Assembly (NCBI GenBank): GCA_950097015.1
Contig: CATNEN010000007.1
Coordinates: 8,743,001-8,807,000, forward strand
Source: Macrostomum hystrix
Lineage: Eukaryota > Platyhelminthes > Macrostomidae
Length of the DNA stretch: 64,000 bases
Direction: 5' to 3'
Every line of letters starts with the position of its first letter. Position 1 is the stretch's first letter. This document shows positions 41,673 through 52,171 of this stretch, piece after piece. The notes under the pieces were generated by a model, which searched no databases, was not told the origin of the DNA, and saw only the letters and a program-made list of their open reading frames with translations. Both the position numbers and the translations under genes were made by a program.

Positions 41673-44600
41673 TCACATCAAATTTCCGCCCTTCAAGAAA
41701 CTGCGGCCGTCGGAGGCTGTGGTCTGGAATTCGTTGCTGGCATTGTTGTAGTGCACGTGCACGGGCACGGTGAAGTCCCTCTGGCTGATGGGATCATCTT
41801 TGCTGGGCGCGAACCCGCTGTTCCTGCCGAATCCCGCCTGCTGCTGAAACAGTTGCTGCTGCTGCGGCGGCGGGGGCGGCGGCGGTAGTGCCGACGGAGG
41901 CGGCTGCATCAGCTGCCTGCTGTGGATGTCACGCTCGTAGCACTGCGACAATGGCGGCAACTGAGGCTCTGCTGCCACCGGGGCATCTCGGCTGGAGTGG
42001 CCGAACATTTTCTCTCTGGCGCTGGTCATGGCCACTTTCGCGAAACTGACCTGCGACTTTGAGACCTCGCGTTTTGCGATGTAATAGAACTCTAGCAGGG
42101 CCATTAGAAGAGCGATGCCCAGTCCTGCCACCAGGATGTAGAACACGCCGGCCACATTGATGACCGCCAAGGCTGAGAGACTGCTGCCGCCAGAGTCACT
42201 GATGCACTGGCCCTTTTCCACCCACCACTTCTTGTATAACTGGTCCAAGACTTGCTTCTCGCGCAGGCGAAGCACCGCATCATTTAGCTTCTCACGCAGC
42301 GGCGAGCCAATAGGGGTAGCGATGCCATAGCCTTTGTCACCGTGCGGCTGGCCCACCATCATGGTGTCGCACGGCTCGAGGTTGTTGTGGTACTCATTTG
42401 TCTTCGATTCGAGCAGGAATGCGTATTTGCCTTTTGATTCTCGCACTTTGCGCACTCCCGCCTCAGTCGAGTTGACGTATACCTGGTTCTTGTACTTCTC
42501 CATATTCTCTCCGATCTGTTTGTAAGGTTTCATTGTTGTGGTGGTGAAAAACGCCTTGGTGGAGCCGGAGTCCAGGGTACCAGGCAAGATACCGTTCTTA
42601 CCCAGAGCCAGCTCCTCCCAGTTGCTGATGGGGGTCTTCAGCAGCTCGACGGTTAGGAAGGCCGCTAATGTTGCAGTGTAGTACGCTATCATGATCAAAG
42701 TGAAGAACCACCAGACACTTGCCACTATCCTAGCACCCGAGCTCTTTGGTGACAAGTCAACGCCTTGATTTACAAATGCGGCGAAGGAGAACCACATGGA
42801 GTTCAGCAGAGAGAAGTTTCGACTGACCTTCTGCGTTGGTGGAGACTCGTCCTCGAGCTCCACCTGCCACTCCAGAGGGCTGATGCGTGCGCACAAGTAG
42901 AGGCCCAAGCTCACCCCAATACAGCCGGCAACGATGTAGATCCAGACCTCTTTAGACAGGGGCCGCAGGAAGCTGAATGTTCCCGGCTTTTCCTTTTTTG
43001 GTTTCTTGATCATTATAGAGATGCCGAATGTGAGAAATGGCTCCGTAAAATGGACGTACTCTGCGCGCTCTGGACTGATTGTCAGCGACGCCACGGCAAT
43101 GTCAGCCTCGTTGTTGAGTAACTCCCCTATCATGCCGTTCCAGGTGACCGGGTCATCAGACACCTTCGCGCCGAATTTATTGTCTTTCACAATGTGGATG
43201 CTGTACTTCATTCCGAGCTGTTCGGCTATCATCGCAAACATCTCAACGCAGAAGCCTTCAAACCGCTCATTGCCAACTGGTATTGGCTCTCCTGGCTTGG
43301 GTACCACAACGTTTACAAACGGTGGAGCTTCGATAGTGACAACACGTATCACGGATGTGTCGTTCATCATAGGACTTGTTTGGTTCGTTCCGTTGTCGTG
43401 GTAAATCTTTTTCAGACCGCGGTGCATGTGCCAGTTGCCGACAGAATTGAACTTCGTTCGCCTCAGCTCCATCACATCGATGGTAAAATTTGAGCGAAAC
43501 CCGTTCGAGTCGAAGGCGACGGTGCCGCTGTATCCCTGAAACCTCGTAGCCGTCATCTGCTCCATTAGGCGCTCCCCGATTAGCGATGTCTTGTAGACAG
43601 ACGCACTTCCCAGGTAATGATAGGCATACACATTTGGGTTGCGGAGCCGGTGATTGGCTATTCGGGACGTTGAGAGAGCGGAGTCATCTCTAACCACGCA
43701 GTCCGTTCGGTTGAATGGCTTCCGCAGCGCAGCCAGTGAGTCCAGCACCTGCTGGCGCGTATCGGGCATAGACAGCAGGCTGTCGATGGCTCTGGTGAAT
43801 ACTTCGACGCCGTCCATTAGGAGCGCAATCTCGTACAGGGGGTAGCCAGTCGGGCCTGAACATGTCAATCGCTTTTTTGCACAAAGAGATTCCCAACGCT
43901 CCTTCAGGTCTCTCACCTTAACCGTTTTGTAGTCCAGCAGCTGAAAGCCAGTTAGATTCACCCCGCTGTGCTTCAGGCCTTCCGTATCGATGTCTGTGAC
44001 CGACATTCCAGTAGCTAAGTAGTGATATTCTCGTCGGTTCATGCCCATCTCGCGAATCTGAGGCAGGAAGTCCGAAATCACCTCCGGTGGGTCCAGGTCA
44101 ATGACCACGTGCTTTCTCGACTGCGACTTTAGCAGGCTGTCGAGTCGGGCCAGCTCCGGGTAGGCGACATGGGTGTTTGCTACGTAAATGAGCTGCACGT
44201 TCAAGTCTCTGTAAAAGTGATCCCGCTGGTAAATCCGTACTGCTTCCTGGAAGCGATGTAGACCCTCGTGACTGTTGACAACATAGGCAAACGTGGTCCA
44301 CTGATACATCTCCAGAACTTCAATGATTGCCATGCCGTGTCGTGGCCGCAGATTCAGTACATAATCCTGGGACTTTGGATTCTCAGCCTTGACAATGCCC
44401 GGTGTTATGTACGGCACGTGGAACATGGAGACCAAGTTCTGGATGCTGTCCACTGTGAAGGCATTGGTGGAGCCGAATATGGCGAAGGCACCCGATGGAA
44501 ACAACTGGTGACAGATGCTCTGCTGAACGCTGTGAGAGCTGTTGACGTTGGTCATTGTGTAGTTGACCTTCAGTTTATACTTCTGCTTGTCCACATTTTG

Positions 44601-44738
44601 CAGGGCCAGAAAGAATGCATTCTTGAGCTCGATCTGATTGGAGTCAAAGATGGCTCCGATCGGGATTTCCAGAACTGCAGCTCGCACCAACAGGCAGCAG
44701 CCCGAGACCAGGGCGAACAGAAGGCAGCCCGCTGCCAT
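41673..44738 (-). CDS. AMPA-like ionotropic glutamate receptor subunit, intronless
   Basis: 1021 aa in one exon. Signal peptide about 1-20; amino-terminal domain about 21-445; ligand-binding S1 about 463-580; M1 about 597-618; pore loop with the Q/R position as Gln (FVNQG, Q658), implying calcium permeability; M3 with YYTATLAAF at 686-694; S2 about 700-845; M4 about 862-888; then a Pro/Gln-rich cytoplasmic tail (PPPPPPPQQQQ). Glutamate-contact residues of AMPA receptors are kept: T553, R558, S726, T727 and E777. M4 (VAGVFYILVAGLGIALLMAL) and S2 (CDTMMVG, KGYGIATP) are AMPA-type rather than kainate- or NMDA-type. Oddities: animal iGluR genes normally have many introns, and the near-invariant M3 gate SYTANLAAF has two changes. 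A minus-strand TATA-like box lies near 44939. Confidence 0.96.
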   Translation of the reverse strand: MAAGCLLFALVSGCCLLVRAAVLEIPIGAIFDSNQIELKNAFFLALQNVDKQKYKLKVNYTMTNVNSSHSVQQSICHQLFPSGAFAIFGSTNAFTVDSIQNLVSMFHVPYITPGIVKAENPKSQDYVLNLRPRHGMAIIEVLEMYQWTTFAYVVNSHEGLHRFQEAVRIYQRDHFYRDLNVQLIYVANTHVAYPELARLDSLLKSQSRKHVVIDLDPPEVISDFLPQIREMGMNRREYHYLATGMSVTDIDTEGLKHSGVNLTGFQLLDYKTVKVRDLKERWESLCAKKRLTCSGPTGYPLYEIALLMDGVEVFTRAIDSLLSMPDTRQQVLDSLAALRKPFNRTDCVVRDDSALSTSRIANHRLRNPNVYAYHYLGSASVYKTSLIGERLMEQMTATRFQGYSGTVAFDSNGFRSNFTIDVMELRRTKFNSVGNWHMHRGLKKIYHDNGTNQTSPMMNDTSVIRVVTIEAPPFVNVVVPKPGEPIPVGNERFEGFCVEMFAMIAEQLGMKYSIHIVKDNKFGAKVSDDPVTWNGMIGELLNNEADIAVASLTISPERAEYVHFTEPFLTFGISIMIKKPKKEKPGTFSFLRPLSKEVWIYIVAGCIGVSLGLYLCARISPLEWQVELEDESPPTQKVSRNFSLLNSMWFSFAAFVNQGVDLSPKSSGARIVASVWWFFTLIMIAYYTATLAAFLTVELLKTPISNWEELALGKNGILPGTLDSGSTKAFFTTTTMKPYKQIGENMEKYKNQVYVNSTEAGVRKVRESKGKYAFLLESKTNEYHNNLEPCDTMMVGQPHGDKGYGIATPIGSPLREKLNDAVLRLREKQVLDQLYKKWWVEKGQCISDSGGSSLSALAVINVAGVFYILVAGLGIALLMALLEFYYIAKREVSKSQVSFAKVAMTSAREKMFGHSSRDAPVAAEPQLPPLSQCYERDIHSRQLMQPPPSALPPPPPPPQQQQLFQQQAGFGRNSGFAPSKDDPISQRDFTVPVHVHYNNASNEFQTTASDGRSFLKGGNLM

Positions 44739-44938
44739 GTCTCCCGTGATGCTCCCCTAAGCTCTGATGCACGAGCAGTGCTGCTCGCCTCTTGTATCTG
44801 TGGCGAGAGCCAGTGGGAGGCCAACCCAGAGCCGGGGCCGTTGCCTTGCCCCGGTTGGACCGATTTGCCTGAGCGCTGCTCGGCCTTGCATTTCCCCTAC
44901 CCCTCGGCTTGGAGCTCTGTCTGCTTTCTCCCCAGCCC

Positions 44939-44947
44939 TATTTTATC
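44939..44947 (-). promoter_or_regulatory. TATA-like box of the glutamate receptor gene
   Basis: ATAAAATAG on the minus strand, about 200 bases upstream of the ATG at 44738. Position is plausible but untested. Confidence 0.3.
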
Positions 44948-46970
44948 CACAGCGTGTGCAGTCGGCACACTCAAGAGATGGGGAGCAGCAATGGTTCATC
45001 CCTCAGCTGTGGCATGAGGCAGCAGACTTCTCTCTGAGTGGCGCCGTCTTAAATCCCATTTGCTGAAAATAACCGCGCGGCCGTTAGAAAAAAATGGGGG
45101 AAAGACGAAGTGCGAGGTTCCGCCTATTCACCGAAGCTGGCTCGCAGCTGCGGCTAGTACGATCCCGAGCAGCGAGAAATTCAATTACATATTCGCGGCC
45201 AGAATGCTCCAACTTCCCAGTCACTCTGGCCGCTCTGGGGACACTTCAAGCTGCAGCCGCAGCCAGCATTCAGTCTGGTGGCAGCTATTCGAGGACTTTC
45301 TTATTCCCGACTGTAAACAACAATCCCGGAGCTAATATCGGTCTTCTGCTGGGGCGGGCGGCAGCTTACTGATGCCCTTTGCCGCGGACTGAGCTGGAAA
45401 ATTGACTCCCAATCGGAAGTGAACGGGTCGCACTGCGGATCGCTGTCCGCGCAGGCATTCGCCCAGTTGGCACCGGCTCCGCGTGTCTCTGCACTTTTGA
45501 CTACGCCCTGCCCGATTGACTGGCAACTGCAAGTTAGAAAACGATTAAAATGTTTGGCACTGGCGGGCCGAAGCGCTCATCAAGCCGACAGACAGCCGGG
45601 AGACAGGCTCTGCAGCTCCGCGACTGCCTCTTAAACGTAATATTTCGCCGCATCCTCCCGGCACAATCAAATGGATCACGAATTGTCGAGGGATTTCCTG
45701 GCCGGGGGCCATTCGAAATTAAAATGATTCTCCCGTGAAACCGCTGGCTGAATGGCTCAGTGAGCCACTGAGTTCATGAGCTCAGGCTGCAGCTGTTCCG
45801 TACAACTTTCCCTTTGTATCTAGTTCTTAGCTCAATCCCAGTGGAACCGGAAGCCAGTGGTAGACAGAAAAGCCAGCGACAGAATGGAATGCGGAATTCA
45901 TGGGCCTCTGAATCACCGGCAAACAACCAAATCGAGAGAAACAGAGCGAGGTCCAGCCGGACGTGAATTATTGAGCAGCTGATCTGCCAGGATTGATGCC
46001 AGGCTGCAATAAATCAAACGTGTGCGTTCCATCACCCCGTCACCCCTCGGCCTCGGCCGCCTACACCTCATTCTGCACCGAGAACTACTTCGGAAACCTC
46101 GCGCCCCGGGGTCGCCATAATTCAATTAACAGCCCCAAGCGAGCGCGGCAGCGATCTCCCGTTAGATCTTCCCTCACACTTCTCGCTTCCCCTCTTCTCT
46201 GTCACATTCCAGTCTCGCTGCGTCTCTTCGAATCCTCCGTAATGCGCTCTAGGACTGATGGCAAAAAATGGGTCCAAGACTCGGAGCAGTCGAGAAATTC
46301 CAGTCCTGAGCTGGCCGGCTGATTTTCTGCGCGAGTGGGACGGGTCGAGGCGCTGAGATCGGACACTTTTCCAGCCTCTTTTCCTGGCGGAGAACCGCCT
46401 GCCCGTGTCCCGGCCCCGCCGTTTTCTGCGGAACCGCCTGGCAGCTAATGACCCGGCGCTGGCAATCTGGCACTCGCGTCCCCCCCCGACCCGACTAAAT
46501 CGATGTGGCCACGGGAGCGGCTAATTGAGGTCGGGCTCCTGTCCACCCTCTCATCAATTGATTGAGGAGCCGTCTGGCTCATGCTGCAGTCCAGGCCGTG
46601 TCCCACTGTCTGGAGCCAAACGTCACGGCAGAATTTTTTCTGGCCCATGAAGTCCTTTTTATATGTACTCAATCAGCCATAATTCATCTGCTGCACCCTC
46701 GCGCAAGCGGTTAAAGAAATTTTCATTGATTTCTGGCAAAGTTCTAAAATATATTTACATTGCCACTAACCTGAATCTCATTAAATCTCAAGCATCTGAC
46801 AGGTATTTGAGCTCAGTATGATGTCCAATGTAGCAGTCTGTCTCTCTATGATTAACGAGCGTCGTATCAACTATTCTACTGAACTCGCAGAAACTATAGC
46901 AGTCTATCTCTGCACCAATATCAATTTCGCGCATTTGTCCCGGAAAATTGGTTCTTCAACCTTGAAAGTT
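44948..46970. other. Intergenic, receptor upstream region
   Basis: Mixed, moderately GC-rich sequence without a gene, array or recognisable transposon. Confidence 0.5.
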
Positions 46971-47275
46971 AATAATAATAATTGCAGGTGGGCTGCAGGC
47001 AATGGCACATCATTCTGCCCGTTTCGCTGACTCCTGAGCACAAATGCACGCAGATACCGTACGCAGGCACACGCTCACACAGGTGTGTACACCTGCCCTG
47101 ACTTTCTCATCGTCAGGCAGAGTACATTTCACTGTGCCTTGGAGGTTGGCCCTTAAGGGCGTAAATTGCACGACAAGCCCCGAAGCCTTCTCTCCGCAGC
47201 TGCGCCCCAGTGGCCTCACCGCGGAATCGAGCTGAGGGACCTTGGTGCGTGAGGCAAACGCTGCCACTCACCCCC
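46971..47275 (-). mobile_element. tRNA-derived SINE-A, near full length
   Basis: Minus-strand SINE: head near 47275-47210 (gtgagtggcagcgtttgcct with a B box ending gctcgattcc), body with acacctgtgtgagcgtgtgc, tail gcaattattattatt. Clearly homologous to copies at 22798 and 61800. Confidence 0.85.
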
Positions 47276-48187
47276 TTTTGGATGGATGGAGTACTTGCAC
47301 TTGTGTGGTCGTTCGGTATGACGCAGTTCGACCATCTTGCCCCATCGCTAGTCTATGGCTAAAACTGGCGCTTGAGACTAAAGAACTGATGAGCACTGAA
47401 ATGTCTCCGGCAATAAAACACATTCTGAATGTCTGAGCGGAGCTCGCGTTGCAGGCCAGCTCTTTCGTCTCATTCTCCGAGCTCTCTCTGTCTCGTCTGT
47501 CCTCCCTCCGTGGGATCTGTGCGGGCACTCGAGCTCTTCCTTAATCAAGTGGGATTAATTCGATTTGGCTCTGCCGCTACCAAGGGATCGGGTTGTCCTG
47601 GCTGGGGGATTGGACCCAGCGGGGATCAAGCTGGGGCAGAGGCTGGCAATAAGTGATGCAATTAAATAAACAATCATGACACCACACCGCACCCCGGGCA
47701 TCGTCTCCTCGTCTTTCTTCCGCATCTCACTTTCCCCCAGCAAGCATGCCAACTGATGCAGGGTCAAGGATCTTGTCTGGGAGCGCGTCCAGTTGCTTGT
47801 GCCCGCGACCAGCCACCATGGAGAAACTTTCGTGCCCGCCTTGTCATGGGGAACAGATTAATCACGAACCAACTATTATAGCGCGCGTGGGCACTTCGCG
47901 ATTGTTAGGGACAAAAATTGCTCACAATGCTTTCTTAGCAATGTCGTCGTTTATGGCCAAATAAACTAATTCAGATCTAAATATTCTCGGTTTCGCTGTT
48001 TTAACCGTTGCACTGGCCATCAACTAAAGCCGAGTGTTTGGCATGCAAGCGGGGCAGAAAAGATAACTTGGAACGAGTTAACTTCGAGTATTGCGAATTC
48101 AGTAAAGGGCGATATTGAGGAAGAAACGACAATATTGGTGTATTCGAGGCTTACGCACTAACTGACTGCTTTTTATTTGGCTGCAAA
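47276..48187. other. Intergenic, nothing recognised
   Basis: Mixed sequence between the SINE and the first 24-bp array; no gene seen. Confidence 0.45.
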
Positions 48188-48765
48188 CTGTGGATCCTGC
48201 TGCGATTCCGACTACAAACTCTGCTGCGATTCCGACTACAAGTTCTGCTGCGATTCTCACTACAAACTCTGCTGCGATTCTGACTACAAACTCTGCTGCG
48301 ATTCTGACTACAAACTCTGCTGCGATTCTGACTACAAACTCTGCTGCGATTCTGAATACAAACTGCTGCGATTCTGACTACAAACTCTGCTGCGATTTTG
48401 ACTACAAACTCTGCTGCGATTCTGAATACAAACTGCTGCGATTCTGACTACAAACTCTGCTGCGATTCTGAATACAAACTGCTGCGATTCTGACTACAAA
48501 CTCTGCTGCGATTCTGACTACAAACTCTGCTGCGATTCTGACTACAAACTCCGCTGCGATTCTAACTACAAATTCTGCTGCGATTCTGACTACAAACTCT
48601 GCTGCGATTCTGACTACCAATTCTGCTGCGATTCTGAATACAAACTGCTGCGATTCTGACTACAAACTCTGCTGCGATTCTGACTACAAATTCTGCTGCG
48701 ATTCTAACAACAAACTCTGCTGCGATTCTGACAACAAATTCTGCTGCGATTCTGGCTTATTGGAG
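48188..48765. repeat. 24-bp satellite (type 1), about 24 copies
   Basis: Units of tgctgcgattctgactacaa plus actc, with 22-bp units (gaatacaaac) that break any long reading frame. It shares the half-unit TGCTGCGATTCT with the array at 49212. Confidence 0.95.
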
Positions 48766-49205
48766 TGATTCTACCCAGCTCGAAAAATGCAGTTCGGAAC
48801 TGAGCTGTGCTGGATGCAGAGACTGGTGCGGGCTTGAAGGGCTTCAGATCTTCGTGGCGAGTCGCCGGAGATGCCGCTTCTCTACTGGCCTGACATTCTC
48901 GCTTATTCCCGTGTCAATTTGGATGATGGAGGAGGCCAAAGCTGAGTAGCGGGGATCTCAGGGGTCCTAGCGGCTGCGAGGGTGTCACTCAGCCCAATTG
49001 GTGCTAGATTGAATGAGAGCCCGAGCAATGGCAAGGGCAGCGGGGCTCGAGCGCAAAATTTTGTGGGAATACTTCAAACCTGCGAGCGGAGATTCTCTAC
49101 CGAGGTGGAGTCCAGCTCTACCAGTCCACCGAGTCCACATCATGGGAGAACTTAACTGCCAGAGCTTCTGTAAGAAAATGCATTAATGGGCTCCTACCGA
49201 CTCTA
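48766..49205. other. Spacer between the two 24-bp arrays
   Basis: About 440 bases of single-copy-looking sequence; nothing recognised. Confidence 0.5.
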
Positions 49206-49211
49206 ATGAGT

Positions 49212-49592
49212 AGCTTCGATTCTAGCTGCGGATCTTGCTGCGATTCTAGCTGCGGATCTTGCTGCGATTCTAGCTGCGACTCTTGCTGCGATTCTAGGTG
49301 CGGATCTTGCTGCGATTCTAGCTGCGACTCTTGCTGCGATTCTAGGTGCGGATCTTGCTGCGATTCTAGCTGCGGATCTTGCTGTGATTCTAGCTGCGGA
49401 TCTTGCTGCGATTCTAGCTACGGATCTTGCTGCGATTCTAGCTACGGATCTTGCTGCGATTCTAGCTGCGGATCTTGCTGCGATTCTAGCTACGGATCTT
49501 GCTGCGATTCTAGCTACGGATCTTGCTGCGATTCTAGCTGCGGATCTTGCTGCGATTCTAGCTACGGATCTTGCTGCGGTTCTTTTTGTGGT
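49212..49592. repeat. 24-bp satellite (type 2), about 16 copies
   Basis: Units of gattctagctgcggatcttg plus ctgc. A frame from the ATG at 49206 reads through as a CCDSSCGS repeat and ends at 49745, but there is no supporting signal that it is translated. Confidence 0.95.
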
Positions 49593-51335
49593 TGTGATTC
49601 TCTAAATTTTAGAAGCACGATTATCATAACTACGGATAAAATGAGCAAATGGTTTTTGCAATTATGGTCCGCAGCGGTACTAGTGCTTCAACGATTGCTA
49701 GTATTTGTGGCTGGAGCCAAGAAGCGTTGCATGCATCGCAGATGATAAACTTGCACTGCCGCTGGTCCATCTTGACCCCCAGCTCTGTCTGCGTTTTTTG
49801 CTCCGTCAAGAAAATTCTTCCCATCAGCATTCGGCAATTTGGGGGATGGGATCACAGCTGAGGGACATTGGGGCGATGCACCCCTCCCTGCGGCCCCTTA
49901 TTTGAGAACGCAAGGTCTGAGAAGGCTTACATTTCGGATCTCAGCCGAATGGCCTCCCATTTCTAGACATGCCTCTTGCACTTTAGCTGCAATGCGATTA
50001 CAGCCACTACATCGGGAAGCGAATGCAGCAGGCCATGCTGGCCTGAAATGCGATCAACTGTGAAGTTGGAGAAGTTGCAAATAAGTGGACAGCATTCGTT
50101 GAGCTGGGACGATAGGTACACGATTGCAAGAGCCGCAAGTCGGTGGTTGCATGCACTTTCAGTCAGTACTGGCCTATCAGCCTCAGGAGCATGCTTCGAA
50201 TGAAAAGCGTATGCTAATTTCTTTTACTACTACTTCCTGACTCAGTTACTGCAGAGTAACTTTAAGTTGGATCCGAGCAGCCTTTGAGTACGTTTAGGGT
50301 CAACCTTGTGGCCTGTGCAATTAATTCGTTAACTGCATGACTGAAAAGCCAATAGCTTCAACATTGAGCTGCCGGAACTCGCAAAACACAACAAGCTGCC
50401 GCATCGGCTCAGCGCTGGCGTCGTGGAAGGCAACGGAGGCTCGGGTTAGCTCTGAGGGACCCTCCTCTCCGTTCGCGTGCGAGAGCTGGGCGAGACAGGG
50501 AGGCAGGGGGGAGATAGAAAAACAGAAAAATGCGGGGAGAGCCGGCTGCGGCTGCCAGGGCGGATTCCAGCGAACCCGGCGCAGCCACGCGACTGGACAA
50601 TGAATAATTAATAAATCATTTCAGGGGCCGGCTGAGACAGCCAGTGAGTAGTGGGAGAGAAGATGCGCAGCTGGCGAGGCCGGAGCTTCGCTTTGAATTC
50701 TTGGCTCACTTTTTCGATTCCCCTACAAAAACTTTGCGTGGGTGGCCTCGAGGGGAGGAGCGGAGAGAGAATCCGGACGAGAAGAGGGCAAAATGAGTGA
50801 CTTTTCCCATTTGGGGAACGGACGCAGAGCGGGGCGGGCTGGCAGTTCTACGAGGGCCAGAGTGACAAAAACTGGAAATGACAATGGCCGCCACGGGGAT
50901 TCCTGGACGGGCCGGCGAGAGCGTCACCTGGGCGGGTTGGACATCGGCCTGTCCGCAATAATTATCCGTAAAAAACTGGGAGGTCTGGGCTGGAGATACT
51001 CTGCACTGTAAGATGAGCTGGAGTCATGAGCATCTGAGCAGCTAATCTGGTGTGTGCTCATAATGTGAGCATAGATGAAGCATTAGCCATGCTAAAAAGT
51101 TACTCAGCTTTAGCACCTGAAAATTTGATCGCCTTCGCCTGGTGTCGGTGAATTTCTAGCGGACCGCAGTGGAAATTTGATACCGGATTCGCCGTTTGAA
51201 CTCAGGTGATCGCTTGTTAAGCCGCATCGATTTTTGCGATCAAAGTTTGTTATCATTCAACTGCGATATAAGGCACTTTGCTAGTCTAAAACTTGGAAAT
51301 GTTGAAAGTAATTAAAGCTCTTTTGAACCAGAACC
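49593..51335. other. Intergenic, nothing recognised
   Basis: Mixed to GC-rich sequence; open frames on both strands are short and unlike known proteins. Confidence 0.45.
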
Positions 51336-51510
51336 AAAATAAAAATGCGAATTGCCGGAGGTCTGCGGGCACTGGCACACCATTTGGTGACAGTCGGCAC
51401 GCAAACAGCAAGAGACTCACACTGGGGTGTGCCTTGGGTATTGTCCTCGTGAGTGTAAGTTTCAAGACAGCGAGACAAGCCCCCAAGCTTTCTCTCTGCG
51501 GTTCTCTCTG
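51336..51510 (-). mobile_element. SINE-A fragment truncated by a 7-bp array
   Basis: Contains the tail-proximal and body segments of SINE-A on the minus strand (tgccggaggtctgcgggcac, acaccatttggtgaca, agctttctctctgcgg). The tRNA-like head is replaced by the GAGGACT repeats. Confidence 0.6.
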
Positions 51511-52171
51511 AGGACTGAGGACTGAAGACGAAGGACTGAGGACTGAGGACTGATGACTGATGACTGAAGACGGAGGACTGATGACTGAGGACTGATGACT
51601 GATGACTGATGACTGAGGACTGATGACTGATGACTGAGGACTGAGGACTAAGGACTAAGGACTAAGGAGTGAGGACTAAGGAGTGAGGACTAAGGACTAA
51701 GGACTGAGGACTGAGGACTGAGGACTGAGGACTGAGGACTGAGGATTGAGGACTGAGGACTAAGGACTGAGGACTGAGGACTGAGGATTGAGGACTGAGG
51801 ACTAAGGACTGAGGACTGAGGACTGAGGACTAAGGGCTAAGGACTAAGGAGTGAGGACTGAGGACTGAGGATTGAGGACTGAGGACTAAGGACTAAGGGC
51901 TAAGGACTAAGGAGTGAGGACTGAGGACTGAGGACTGAGGACTGAGGATTGAGGACTGATGACTGAGGACTGAGGACTGAGGATTGAGGACTGAGGACTG
52001 AGGATTGAGGATTGAGGACTGAGGACTGAGGACTGAGGACTAGGGACTAAGGACTGAGGACTGAGGACTGAGGATTGAGGACTGAGGACTGAGGACTGAG
52101 GATTGAGGACTGAGGATTGAGGACTGAGGACTGAGGACTGAGGACTGAGGACTGAGGACTGAGGACTGAGG
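51511..52171. repeat. 7-bp (GAGGACT)n satellite, about 94 units
   Basis: Heptamer array with variants GATGACT, AAGGACT, GAGGATT and AAGGAGT, arranged in repeated blocks (for example gaggactgaggattgaggac recurring). It starts inside a SINE-A copy. Confidence 0.95.

Noticed and set aside
49206-49745. Cys-rich CCDSSCGS repeat protein
   Set aside because: By-product of a 24-bp satellite; no signal peptide, promoter or non-repetitive domain supports a gene.
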